Assembly: GCF_016031625.1 (NCBI RefSeq)
Contig: NZ_JACCHP010000001.1
Location: forward strand, 186,001 to 250,000
Source of the DNA: Bradyrhizobium agreste
GTDB taxonomy: Bacteria; Pseudomonadota; Alphaproteobacteria; Rhizobiales; Xanthobacteraceae
DNA: 64,000 bases
Direction: 5' to 3'
Part shown: positions 9,353 to 19,200 of the stretch, piece by piece
How the letters are laid out: the number at the start of each line of letters is the position of its first letter
How positions within the stretch are numbered: the stretch's first letter is position 1
The notes under the pieces: generated by a model
What the model was told of the DNA's origin: nothing
Database searches by the model: none
The model's input: the letters and a program-made list of their open reading frames with translations, nothing else
Program-made: the position numbers and the translations under genes

Positions 9353-9556
9353 GTGCGGTACAGAGTGTTCGTGGTGGACAGCAGCCGGCAAGTGATCTGC
9401 GCGGCAAAGCTCGACTGCATCGACGAGCAGGCTGCGAGACGTCGAGCCGAACAAATGCGTGGCGAGCACGACGTCGAGCTTTGGGAAGGCGATCGGCTCG
9501 TCGCGGTGTTTCAAGGCGCAAGGTCCGACGAAAATCGAAGCGACCGCTTGTCCTGA
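9353..9556 (+). CDS. Small conserved protein, paralogue of 37250-37444
   Basis: 67 aa from GTG at 9353, with a strong AGGAGG ribosome site (9338-9343). Reads M-R-Y-R-V-F-V-V-D, then I-C-A-A-K-L-D-C-I-D-E, a helix Q-A-A-R-R-R-A-E, and V-E-L-W-E-G-D-R-L-V-A. The same order of elements (M-R-Y, D-C, V-E-V-W-D-G, R-V-A-R-L) recurs in the small gene at 37250, so the two are diverged copies of a small alpha/beta protein family. Role unknown. Confidence 0.75.
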   Translation: MRYRVFVVDSSRQVICAAKLDCIDEQAARRRAEQMRGEHDVELWEGDRLVAVFQGARSDENRSDRLS

Positions 9557-9586
9557 GTAGAAGGCCTGTCTCGCCGCCGGGTCAGG

Positions 9587-10254
9587 CTATACCACACTCG
9601 CTGATCGGACGCCCTCGCGCTGCTGAGTCTGTTTGTTAGCGCGAAACCAGTCAGTACCCTCCAACTCGTGTTCAGTTGCCCCTATGGCATCTGTAAGAGA
9701 TACGAGGATACCTCGAAGTGTGTCCAGCACGTCGTTTTTCATATTGGGGTAAGTAGGTTTACTGAAATCAAATTCGATGTGCCTACCGATGGCCGGCTTA
9801 TCTGGCTGATCCTTTGCTATCCGAGCTAAGTATCCGGCGTTTTCTTGGTACCGATAGTAAGCTACTGTAATCTTCTCGGCCTCGGTAGGCGTGAGCAGGC
9901 CTAGGTTCTCGATATTTTCGATGTAGATCTTGAAGCTCTCAACCAACGGAATCCAGGAGAAAGTGTTCTTTTCAATGTAGCTAATCTCTCTTCTTCTATG
10001 ACGTGAGCCAAACTGCTCAGCTCCGCCCAAAGAGATATGCGCAACACTTCACGCTTGTTTCTACGCAAGCGCTGCTCCGTCTTCTCTGCTTGCTTGGCAT
10101 TCCATCTGAGCCCAACAAGCACCCCAATGAAGCCGAAAAGGGCAGTTACTATAGCTGCGAACAGCGGGATGGCGGCTTGCCACGCTGAAATGTTGGTCGG
10201 TTGAGGATCAGCGACGAGAACAATCGACAGCGGGATGATCAAGAGAGGCTGCAT
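9587..10254 (-). pseudogene. Membrane-anchored hypothetical protein, frameshifted
   Basis: Two overlapping minus-strand frames (10254-9901 and 10030-9587) fit one gene of roughly 220 codons. The first part gives an N-terminal hydrophobic segment, a second membrane helix (A-I-P-L-F-A-A-I-V-T-A-L-F-G-F-I-G) and a coiled region. The second gives a helical cytoplasmic domain (F-K-I-Y-I-E-N-I-E-N-L-G-L-L-T). The switch falls in a GAGAGA tract at about 9986-9997: removing one AG joins V-I-E-E-E to I-S-Y-I-E-K-N. This looks like dinucleotide-slippage inactivation, or possibly phase variation. AT content is higher than in the flanks, consistent with transfer. Confidence 0.6.
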
Positions 10255-10392
10255 GACAAGCTCGCTTGAAAGAATGCCGCGCCTTGGAGGCGATAGAAGT
10301 TCGTCCTGCTGTACGAATATACAAGTCCCGCAAGGCGCAGCGAAGGCAGCCCGACGGGTCCGCTCGACAGTCGCTTAGCGACGCATTCGGAG

Positions 10393-10698
10393 CTAATGGA
10401 CGTCTCGGTCTAGCTCTCGCAGCAGTCGATGCAGGAAGTCGCTGGCGTGGTTATATTGTGCGCCGCCGTCCAGTATCTGATGAGCGAGCGGTGACACTAT
10501 ATTGCCAACGGCTTCAGGGCCAATCAGCTCAGTCCGTGATGACCACAATTCCAACAGCCCGTCGGGAATGTGTTCGCTCGATCCAAATAGATTGAGGAGC
10601 CGGCTTTCGGCGACATCGTTATGATCATGATGGGCCTTAGCCGCGTAAAAGGCGAACAACCCACGAAAGGCGTCACGGGAAACGGAAGGCTTAGCCAT
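10393..10698 (-). CDS. Hypothetical protein, 101 aa
   Basis: ATG at 10698 has a GGGGGA ribosome site. The sequence is soluble and helical (A-F-R-G-L-F-A-F-Y-A-A-K-A-H-H-D-H; F-L-H-R-L-L-R-E-L). No family recognised. It sits between a frameshifted gene and a broken protease gene, in a decaying region. Confidence 0.45.
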   Translation of the reverse strand: MAKPSVSRDAFRGLFAFYAAKAHHDHNDVAESRLLNLFGSSEHIPDGLLELWSSRTELIGPEAVGNIVSPLAHQILDGGAQYNHASDFLHRLLRELDRDVH

Positions 10699-10916
10699 CG
10701 CAATGTCCCCCACAGAATCCTTAAAATGAATTTACAAATCTGGAGCTGAACGGAAGCTATTCCCTCGAAATCCTCACACGAAGAGGATTCTACGGCAGAC
10801 CGGGGAAAATCGGCAATCCTTTAATCCATGTTAAACGTGGCTCACTGCCCGTGGCTTTTGGCATACCGCAACCTGGCTTTGTTCATTTTTCATAAAGTTA
10901 GCGTGTAGCCAAACAA

Positions 10917-12340
10917 CCTGCCGCTCAGGTCGCTGGCGATGCGCTGAAATCCTGGCTAACCGAGCAAGGCTTCACCGTCGTCGGCGAAAGTCCCGGCGGT
11001 ACCGGAATATATGCCAAGGCCACGGTCGGTCAGATCGAACAAAGTCTCGGCGTTCACATGGTGAAGGTTACAAAACAAGGAATCACCTACACCGCCGCGC
11101 AGAATGCGCCCAACCTTCCCATATCGGTCGGCGCGCCAGTCTATGCCATCATTGGCTTGCAGCCATTCCGTCACGCTTACAAGCACATGGCCCGCAAGCT
11201 TGTTCACGGCAATCGCGTCACTCTAGATCGACACGGGTTGCCCTCGCCAAATATCGCCAATTCACCGCCGTATCTCGTCGCCGAGGTTCTCCATGCGTAC
11301 AACGTGGGCGCATTGGGCGTCACCGGCGCGGTCCAGACAATTGCGATATTGATCGATACGTTTCCGAACGATCATTAGCGAATTTTGGAAAGCGAACGGC
11401 ATTGCCGTTGATCTGGCGAGGATCGGCAAGATCAAAGTGGGCGCTGGCCATTTGCCAGCTCCCGAAAGGGAGGAGACGCTGGACGTCTCCTGGACCAGCA
11501 GGATCGCTCCGGGGCGAAGATTAAGATCTACGCGACCGGTTCGCTTCAATTTGTGGCCCTCGACCGGGCGCTTGACCGGATCATTGCTGACGCATCCACG
11601 GATCCAAGCCTGAGACAATTGTCGATCAGCCTCGGACTAGGGGGCACTTCATGCGAGGCCCAAATGGTGAGGTGGCGACACAGCATCAGAAATTCCTGAG
11701 GCTCGCGGCAATGGGCGTAAACATCTTCGTGTCGAGCGGTGACGCCGGATCCAATCCGAGCGTCGGCGGGCACACCGCCAATGGCCCCCTTCAGGCGGAG
11801 TATGCAGCCTCAGATACGGCCGTCGTCGCGGTCGGCGGGACAAGTTTGAGGCTAGCACCAGCCGACGGGGCTGTTGCACATGAGGAGGGCTGGGCGGGAA
11901 GTGGTGGCGGGGACAGCGTCTTCTTCGATCGCCCCGCTTGGCAGACGGGCAAAGGCGTGCCGCTGGGAGCAAAAGGTCCGTTCCTGGCGTGAGAGCCGCT
12001 GCCGATCCCAATGAAGGGGCGTTTCTGATCCTGCACCGGCAGCCCACCGGAATTGGCGGGACAAGCTGGTCCGCGCCGATTTGGGCTGGCTTCTGTGCCC
12101 TCATCAATGAGGCGCGCCAAAAAGCGGATTACGCGCGCTTCCTTATTTGAACCCACTCATCTATCCACTCAATGGCACCGGATGCTTCCGAGACATCACC
12201 GTCGGCAGCAATGGCGAGTTTAGAGCCAGTACCGGTTATGACCGTGTCACCGACCTGGGTGCGCCGGACGTCGAGGCATTAGCCACCGCGTTGACGCAAG
12301 CACCCAACGCTTCGAGGCAGGCGCCGGTTGCACGCTTACG
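10917..12340 (+). pseudogene. Sedolisin (S53, kumamolisin-like) protease, degenerate
   Basis: A serine-carboxyl protease gene broken by several frameshifts. About 10917-11378 is the activation prodomain (S-W-L-T-E-Q-G-F-T-V-V-G; Y-A-K-A-T-V-G-Q-I-E-Q-S-L-G-V). About 11380-11640, in another frame, carries E-E-T-L-D-V-S-W, the region of the catalytic Glu and Asp. About 11651-11992 is the core (F-V-S-S-G-D-A-G-S) and about 12047-12090 holds the Ser motif G-T-S-W-S-A-P. All catalytic residues can still be read, but in different frames and without the N-terminal signal. The 3' end abuts an IS1182-type element. Confidence 0.75.
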
Positions 12341-12342
12341 GC

Positions 12343-13984
12343 CCAGGCTGTGTGAAAACGCTCTGTCTGAAGTGATTCGCGCGCTAAGATTCCTGGCGAT
12401 TTTGCGGGGCATCTGATGAAGCGCTTTGTCGAAGGTTTGGATCGCGACCAGAGCACACTGTTTCCGGCATCGCTGGACGATTATGTGAGCGAGGATAACC
12501 CGGTGCGAGCAGTCGACGTGTTCGTCGACGGTCTCGATCTCGACAGGCTTGGGTTCGTGGGTGTCCAGCCACTGGAGACCGGCCGACCCAGCTATCACCC
12601 CAGCACTATGCTCAAGCTCTACGTCTACGGCTATCTTAATCGGATTCCGTCGAGCCGGCGCCTGGAGCGGGAATGCCAGCGCAACATCGAGATGATCTGG
12701 TTGACCGGGCAACTGGCGCCGGACTTCAAGACCATTGCGGACTTCCGAAGGGACAATGGCAAGGCCATTCGTGAGGTCTGTCGCGAGTTCGTCGCGCTAT
12801 GCCGCAAGCTTGATCTGTTCGGTGCAGCGAGCGTCGCGATTGATGGATCAAAGTTCAAGGCTGTCAATGCACGGGACAAGAACTTCACCGAAGCCAAGAT
12901 GAAGAGGCGTTTTGAGCGGATCGATGAGAGCATTGCCCGCTACCTCTCACAGCTTGAAACCGCCGATCGCCACGGCGATGCGGTGCCGGAGGCGAAGGTT
13001 GAGCGGTTGAAAGGCAAGATCGAAAAGCTCACGCAAGAGATCGTTCGGCTCAACGCGATCAACGCGGAGATGATGAAGAGCGAGGACAAGCAGATCTCGC
13101 TCTCCGATCCTGACGCCCGCTCGATGGCGACAAGTGGCAAGGACACCGGCATTGTCGGCTACAATGTGCAGATTGCAGTTGATACGCAGCATCATCTCAT
13201 TGTGGCCCATGAGGTGACCAACGTGGGCAGCGATCGACACCAGCTCACGAACATGGCCAGGCAGGCGCGTGACGAGATGGTTGTCGAGGCGATCGATGCC
13301 GTTGCTGACCGCGGCTACTACGATGGTGAAGAGATTCGTGCCTGCGAGGAGGCTGGCATCACGGTCACATTGCCAAAACCGCTGACCTCAGGAGCAAAGG
13401 CCGCAGGCCGTTTTGGCAAGCAGGACTTCATCTATGTCGCGGCTGAGGACATCTATCGCTGCCCTGCCGGTGAACGGCTGACGTACCACTTCACCGGCTA
13501 CGAGGACGGTAAGATGCTGCGCCGTTACTGGACGACCGCTTGCCAAACCTGCGCGCTCAAAGCTCAGTGCACGACTGGTCCTGAACGGCGCATCGCGCGT
13601 TGGGAGCACGAGGCTGTGCTGGAGAAGGTTCAGCAGCGGCTCGACCAAGACCCCAACAAGATGACCTTGCGCCGGCAGACCGCGGAGCATCCGTTCGGGA
13701 CCATAAAGGCCTGGATGGGTGCGACGCACTTCCTGATGCGAAGACAGCACAAGGTTGCGACCGAGATGGCGCTCAATGTGCTCGCCTACAATATGAAGCG
13801 TGTCATAGCGATTCTGGGTTGCCGAACACTGTTGGAGGCGATGCGAACGTAAGGGATATTTGTCGCCAGATCGGCGGCATTCGGGTTCAGAAGCTTCTGG
13901 CTGTTCATCGGGCTGCGCAAATCAAGCCGCGAAGCCGATGCCGGACTTTCGATCTGCCCCAAAAGAGGTTCTCACACAGCCTGG
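12343..13984. mobile_element. IS1182-family insertion sequence
   Basis: About 1.64 kb element containing one transposase gene. Terminal inverted repeats are visible: the left end CCAGGCTGTGTGAAAAC (from 12343) matches the inverted right end CCAGGCTGTGTGAGAAC (ending 13984) with one mismatch. The exact outer base is uncertain by 1-2 nt. No clear direct target repeat was found. It lies immediately after the remains of the sedolisin gene and may have contributed to its decay. Confidence 0.8.
12416..13852 (+). CDS. IS1182-family transposase
   Basis: 478 aa, apparently full length. The N-terminal IS1182/DUF772-type domain includes S-Y-H-P-S-T-M-L-K-L-Y-V-Y-G-Y and D-F-K-T-I-A-D-F-R. The DDE catalytic core has I-D-G-S-K-F-K-A-V-N (first Asp), A-V-D-T-Q-H-H-L and A-D-R-G-Y-Y-D-G (second Asp). 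The C-terminal region has a C-x2-C-x4-C cluster (C-Q-T-C-A-L-K-A-Q-C) and the Glu region near E-H-P-F-G-T-I-K. No frameshift is seen, so it may be active. Confidence 0.92.
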   Translation: MKRFVEGLDRDQSTLFPASLDDYVSEDNPVRAVDVFVDGLDLDRLGFVGVQPLETGRPSYHPSTMLKLYVYGYLNRIPSSRRLERECQRNIEMIWLTGQLAPDFKTIADFRRDNGKAIREVCREFVALCRKLDLFGAASVAIDGSKFKAVNARDKNFTEAKMKRRFERIDESIARYLSQLETADRHGDAVPEAKVERLKGKIEKLTQEIVRLNAINAEMMKSEDKQISLSDPDARSMATSGKDTGIVGYNVQIAVDTQHHLIVAHEVTNVGSDRHQLTNMARQARDEMVVEAIDAVADRGYYDGEEIRACEEAGITVTLPKPLTSGAKAAGRFGKQDFIYVAAEDIYRCPAGERLTYHFTGYEDGKMLRRYWTTACQTCALKAQCTTGPERRIARWEHEAVLEKVQQRLDQDPNKMTLRRQTAEHPFGTIKAWMGATHFLMRRQHKVATEMALNVLAYNMKRVIAILGCRTLLEAMRT

Positions 13985-14220
13985 GGCAGAAGCGGACATC
14001 AGCCCGCCGACAATCCCATTGAAACCGTCGAAAACTGACCCTGAGCCGTCATTCACAGGCAGCACGCTACTGCTTAAAACCGACGCGGTTCAAGTCTCCG
14101 CAACGTTCGGTGATCAACCATCCGTCGATGCCTCCGGCAGCTTGATGTCCGTGATGAGAACGTCGGCGATAAAACGTCCTTTGGAGACTCAACGCGCGGA
14201 GGGCTGATTGTTCTCAAACT
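13985..14220 (+). pseudogene. Unidentified broken coding remnant beside the IS
   Basis: Two plus-strand frames read as protein-like sequence: one with S-F-T-G-S-T-L-L-L-K-T-D-A-V and F-G-D-Q-P-S-V-D-A-S-G-S-L-M-S-V up to about 14150, then another with E-N-V-G-D-K-T-S-F-G-D and G-L-I-V-L-K-L. They may be one gene with a frameshift, possibly from the same locus as the sedolisin. Bases 14221-14424 hold nothing I recognise beyond the ribosome site of the phasin gene. Confidence 0.35.
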
Positions 14221-14424
14221 GACGCCGTTGAGCATAGATCTGGAAGATCGCTAGCTAGACGTTTGTTGGTTGGAGTTGCTACCTAAAATCATCTCGACAT
14301 CGCAGGACGCGCGATTGATCTCGGTTTATGCGGAGCTCCAACAATCCACGGGTTTGGAACGCCTCATCACAATGCCTGTTGACCTTCAGAAATGAAGTCG
14401 CCCCCTATTTTCTTGGAGCGTCAG

Positions 14425-14916
14425 ATGAGCAAACGCAAACCTGCGACAGCGCTGAAGCGCGCCCGCAATCCTAAATTGGCCGCGCGGGCCCAACGGAACA
14501 AGCAGGCCATTGTTCGAAGCCAGAAAGAGGATTTACTTCGCTCTGTTGCGGCAGTCCCGATTGAGCCGCCTCTTGGGCTTCATGATGATCCTAAAGAGCC
14601 TCGGGTGGATGCCTTACCCGATGACCTCAGTCAGAGAATGACGGGTAGCGATCCAATGAAAGGCTTTGCTTTAGCGACCGCAAACATGCAGGCGTATCAA
14701 GCGAAGCTTCTTGAGATTGCCGGGGCCAACGCGCAATTAGCTTTTGAATTCGGCCTCAGACTTGCGTCGATCAGGTCACCAACTGAATTTTTCGGCGTCA
14801 TTACGGAGTTTACAAACAGGCGGTTCGATATGTTCGGGCAGCATTCGAAAGAACTGGCGGCATATCCGTTCTGGCGCATCAATCCGCCCCGAGAGCTCAC
14901 GGCTCTGCCGGGATGA
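14425..14916 (+). CDS. Phasin-family protein (PHA granule associated)
   Basis: 163 aa from the ATG at 14425 (GGAGCG upstream). A basic N-terminus (S-K-R-K-P-A-T-A-L-K-R-A-R) is followed by a phasin helical domain at about 80-150: A-T-A-N-M-Q-A-Y-Q-A-K-L-L-E-I-A, F-E-F-G-L-R-L-A-S-I-R-S-P-T-E-F-F, then helix ending W-R-I-N-P-P-R. Phasins coat polyhydroxybutyrate granules and control their size. The gene appears intact and stands alone between the IS remnants and a hydrolase gene. Confidence 0.85.
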   Translation: MSKRKPATALKRARNPKLAARAQRNKQAIVRSQKEDLLRSVAAVPIEPPLGLHDDPKEPRVDALPDDLSQRMTGSDPMKGFALATANMQAYQAKLLEIAGANAQLAFEFGLRLASIRSPTEFFGVITEFTNRRFDMFGQHSKELAAYPFWRINPPRELTALPG

Positions 14917-15050
14917 TAACTGGCGGCAAAGGATGGACGCAAACTCGGATCACGCACGCGCCGATCACGGTTGGTTGCTGTCGGCTGGGGAGCGCGGCTC
15001 ACAACGAGGGAGTGGAATCAGTGCCTGCCATCGGCGAATAGGTTGACACC

Positions 15051-16010
15051 ATGTCCACAACTGAAACCGTGCTGCTGATCGTTTTGGCCGGACTTGTCGT
15101 TCTGATCCTCGCCAACATCGCGTTTCAGGTGGCAGCGGAGCGAAACAATCCCCCGATCGGCGTCTTTACCGATTGCGACGGCGTCCGCCTTCACCATATC
15201 GAACGGGGCGATGCCGCCGCGCCTTGCGTGGTCCTGTTTCATGGGAATGGCACCATGGTTCAGGATCTCGTCCTAAGCGGTTTGGTCGACCGCCTAGCCC
15301 AGAACTATCGCGTCGTTTGCTTCGACCGTCCAGGGTTTGGCTACAGCCAGCGTCCGCGCACACGCATCTGGACGGCCACAAGGCAAGCTGCCTTGTTCGC
15401 GCAGGCTCTTGATCAGCTTGGGGTGCGCAACCCCGTGGTGCTTGGCCACTCCTGGGGAACGCTGGTGGCGATCGCGCTGGCGCTGCGAAGCGGCTATGCC
15501 GTGAGTGGGCTGGTGCTTGTGTCCGGCTACTATTTTCCAACCGCTCGGACTGACTTTTGGCTCATGTCAGCTCCGGCACTGCCGCTGCTCGGCGATCTGA
15601 TGCGCTACACTATCTCGCCGATCATATCGCGCGCCATTATGCCGAAGCTGATGCGCACCTTGTTCGCGCCGCGCGCCATCCCGCCGGAATTCAAGAACGA
15701 ATTTCCGATCTCGTTGGCTCTCCGACCCAAGCAGTTGAGGGCGGCCGCCGAGGAGAGTGCGTTCCTTATTCCAGCTGCTGCGCAGCTGCGGCTTCAATAT
15801 CGGGGTATCCGGTGTCCAGTTAGGATCGTGCATGGAAAGGCTGACCGGCTCATCGAGGCCGACCAGTCGCGCCGCCTCCACGCGGTGTTGCCCAGCTCCC
15901 TGCTTCATCTGGTCGAGGATGCCGGTCACATGGTTACCTATGCAGATGCGGCGGGAATAGCGGATGCCGTGGCGGCGCTGGCGCCAACCGCACCGGTGAG
16001 GACCGCATAG
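15051..16010 (+). CDS. Alpha/beta-fold hydrolase, membrane-anchored
   Basis: 319 aa. The N-terminal 25 residues form a membrane helix (V-L-L-I-V-L-A-G-L-V-V-L-I-L). The hydrolase core has the oxyanion segment V-L-F-H-G-N-G, nucleophile elbow G-H-S-W-G (Ser in the family G-x-S-x-G), a late H-G-K-A-D-R that may supply the acid, and the catalytic His in E-D-A-G-H-M. A central lid with several hydrophobic helices lies at about 165-215. The substrate is unknown; lipase/esterase or haloperoxidase-like activity is plausible. Confidence 0.85.
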   Translation: MSTTETVLLIVLAGLVVLILANIAFQVAAERNNPPIGVFTDCDGVRLHHIERGDAAAPCVVLFHGNGTMVQDLVLSGLVDRLAQNYRVVCFDRPGFGYSQRPRTRIWTATRQAALFAQALDQLGVRNPVVLGHSWGTLVAIALALRSGYAVSGLVLVSGYYFPTARTDFWLMSAPALPLLGDLMRYTISPIISRAIMPKLMRTLFAPRAIPPEFKNEFPISLALRPKQLRAAAEESAFLIPAAAQLRLQYRGIRCPVRIVHGKADRLIEADQSRRLHAVLPSSLLHLVEDAGHMVTYADAAGIADAVAALAPTAPVRTA

Positions 16011-16204
16011 GCTTTCTTGTTGCATTGCGGGCGTCCGGAAGTGGCCCATCGCGACATATTGCGCCGCAGCACGAACTCAGCCGCTATAGGGGCGAAGCGG
16101 ACATTGCGTTCGTTGCATCACGCCGCTCGGTTGATGGGTACACGGCCTAACAACCTGACTGGCCCGTTCGTTTCACCCCCGACGTTGCGCTTCGCTAACT
16201 GATC

Positions 16205-19200
16205 CTAAGGCTCCCAATCGAGACGCTCGGCGTCCTCATCGTGTCGACGCGCTTCCCATTCGTATCTCTCCGCCAGAGCATCGAGCGCTTTAGCAGTATG
16301 GGGGTGATCATAGGCGATCGCTTTGGCCCACGTTCGGTACTTTGCAGCTTCTTGACGTTCGAGTTCGCCGCCGTCGCCGGGCATGCGGGTGGTGATGCCG
16401 CGCCGGTTGCCCTTACCGATTTGGAAGCCTTCGATCATCGCTTTGCTACGAAAAAGGTCGAGCACCTCCCGGACAGGCTCGGCCGGCCAATTGCCGTCCG
16501 CGCCTATCGGCGAGGCCGACAGCATGTTGCCGATACGACTATCGGCGACGTCCTCCCGCCCGGCCGCTTTGGCCAGGGCTCGGGCCTCCTTGATCCACGT
16601 TTCCAGCGCCTTGCCATCGATCATGCCGTCATCGCGTGTCCCGGGGATCTGATTCCAAAGCTCCAGCAAGCGATAAGCTTGGGTGGCGACCGCGCGCGCA
16701 TGCTCAGCGTTTTCCGGCTCGGGATCGACGACGCCACTTTCCTCGCTCGCCTTGAAGACAACACTCAGCATTTCGATGAACAGCGACGGTTGCTCGGAGA
16801 GCGCGCTTAGCAGCACCTTCGCCGGTCGGCGGGAATGCTCCAGCACCCGAAGATAGTTCCATTCCAAGGCGACTAGAGCGCTTCGGTCGACATCGTTACG
16901 CTCGTCGAGCAACTGCAAAATCTCTGCGACGTAGTGCTGGAACATAGTCGCCTCGTTGCTGTCACCGTCATTTTCGAACGGTTGGCGGGCGGCCTCCTGC
17001 AGTACCTCGACCAGCAAGTTGGTTGGCAGATGAGCCTTGTTGCCGCGCTCAGCCAGCGGCAGGGCGTGGCGGGCGCGGCCGACGCTGATCAGTTTATGGA
17101 TGGCGTAAGCGACATCTTCGCCGTCGTCGCTGATCCAGAACACCGGCGCCAAGCGCCAGTACGTTGTTTCGATTTCGCCGCCGATCTCGGAAACCTGATC
17201 CCAGGTCCAGCGCTCGACCGGAAGGGCGCGGAGGATCGTCTGCAGGGCGGTGTCGCCCCATCTCTCAGCTCGCGCCTTCGAGATCAGCGCCGCCGCCCAG
17301 GGCTTCTTCCGGTCTCGGAAAATGGAGATAATCAAACCGTGCGCGACGTCGCGCTCGCGGGGGTGGTCGCTTCGAACTGCTGCTTCGAGTAGGACGTCGA
17401 GCTCGGGTGCCGACAGCCCGCTTTCATGGAGGGCCTTGCCGAGATAGCCAGCTGTATCGGTCAGTCTGGCGAGTGACAGCACAGCCGCAATCCCGCCTTC
17501 GGCGTAGACCGCCTGCGCTGCTTTCTGCCGAGCGGTCTCGACATCCCGCTGTTCCGCTTCCCAGCCAGCCTTTGAAGGCTTCGGCAGCTGAACCGATTGC
17601 TGGAAAAGCCAGCCAGCCTGCTCGAGCGGATCGGTGGGCGCGAACCTGTTGTAGACCGCTTCTAGTCGATCCAACACTGCGGCTGACAGGCTCCACTCGG
17701 CGTCGGGGAATTGTCGATGATGATGGAGCACCCGCCGCAGCTTGTCCCAGAACGTCGTCCGATCGTTCTTATCTGTGATCCGCGGCTCCGTCGCTTCAAG
17801 CGCCTCAAGCGCAGCTGCTGGGTCTGGCGCCAGATCCCCAAGGCGGTCGAGCAGGAGTGACCACCGCGCCGGGCTCAGCCCAACGTCGGCAAGCAGGCGC
17901 TCACTGATTGCGGCAGCCCCCCGCCCGATCAGGGCCCAGTTAACCGTTTCCGGATTGTCGACAGTGAAGTCGCGCCAACGCGGCATGGGTGACGGGGTCG
18001 ACGTGTCGTGCCCTCGAGGCAGGATACCGAGCATCAGCTTCCACGCAGCGTTTGGCTCCCGCTTTCGGATCAGATCTAGCGCGCGAAGCCGCTCGTCGAG
18101 CTTGGCATAGGTTTGCGGAATCCAGAGCAGATGGATCTCGCGCAGGCTGTTGGCTGGGCCATTTGTGTACCGGCGTGGCTTGGTGTCGATGGCGTCCAAG
18201 CGCGCCAGGACGTGCGTCACCTGGGGCATCCAGTCGGGCGACCACGCGAGCGCTTCGAGCGCCCACATCAGGTCGGACAGGTGCTCGGCGCCGAATACTC
18301 CACCCTCGTCGTGACCAAAGAGGGCGCCAATGGGTGGGTCGTTCTTGTCGAGACTATCTTCGATCGCGCTCAGGAAAGCGCCCGGCGATGCCTCGGCAAG
18401 CAGGCGAAAGTCGCGGGAAAGCGACCACCACCGCCGCTGATCGGCGTTCTGAAGCAGCTTTCCTACAATAGCATCGGCCCGCTGAGCGGCGTCGGGCACA
18501 GCGCGAACTCGATCGCCCCATAGGGCTAGCATGATGAGGACCTGACCGATGCCATGGCGCAGCATGCCCGAGTATTCCCGGTGAATGCCGCGAACAGCCG
18601 CCATCCAGCGTTCGTCTGGATCCATGTCGAAGCGCGGGTCCGACGACCCTAGGACGGCATACGCCGCGGCCTCGAACCGCTTGATGTCGGCGCTCGTCAG
18701 GTTGTGCGCGAGCAGGAACCAAGCATCTGACGGAGACGCGACGCGCCAAGTCGAACCGATTTTCTGAAGCGGGCTGTCGAATTGCCCGACGTACGGCGCT
18801 AGAGCGGCGATCACCGCGTCGTAGGGCTGATCGGCGAGCTCCGAGAGCCGAGCCCGATCAGCTTCGGCGTTTTCATCCCAGCCCCCGGCCAGAAGCGCCG
18901 CCAGTAGAGCGCGGGGCGGCGGCTCCTCCGCCCATTTTGGAAGTCGCCCGGGAGCTCCAGGAATCAAACGACGCAAGACGGCGAGGTTGCGGGCACTGTC
19001 GCGGGCGAGCGCCTTGGCGCGCGGCTCGGCAATGCCTGCTAACGTCAACGCGCTGGCGATCCCGTCGCGTGACGGTCGGGCAAGTGTGCGGACTTCTCCG
19101 CGCGAGATCGGGCGCTCGTCATAGGCCTGGAGGACGTAGTGGCCGCGCTCGGCAAGACTGCGGGCTAGACCAGGCTCTGGCTCTGTCAGCAGCAGGATCA

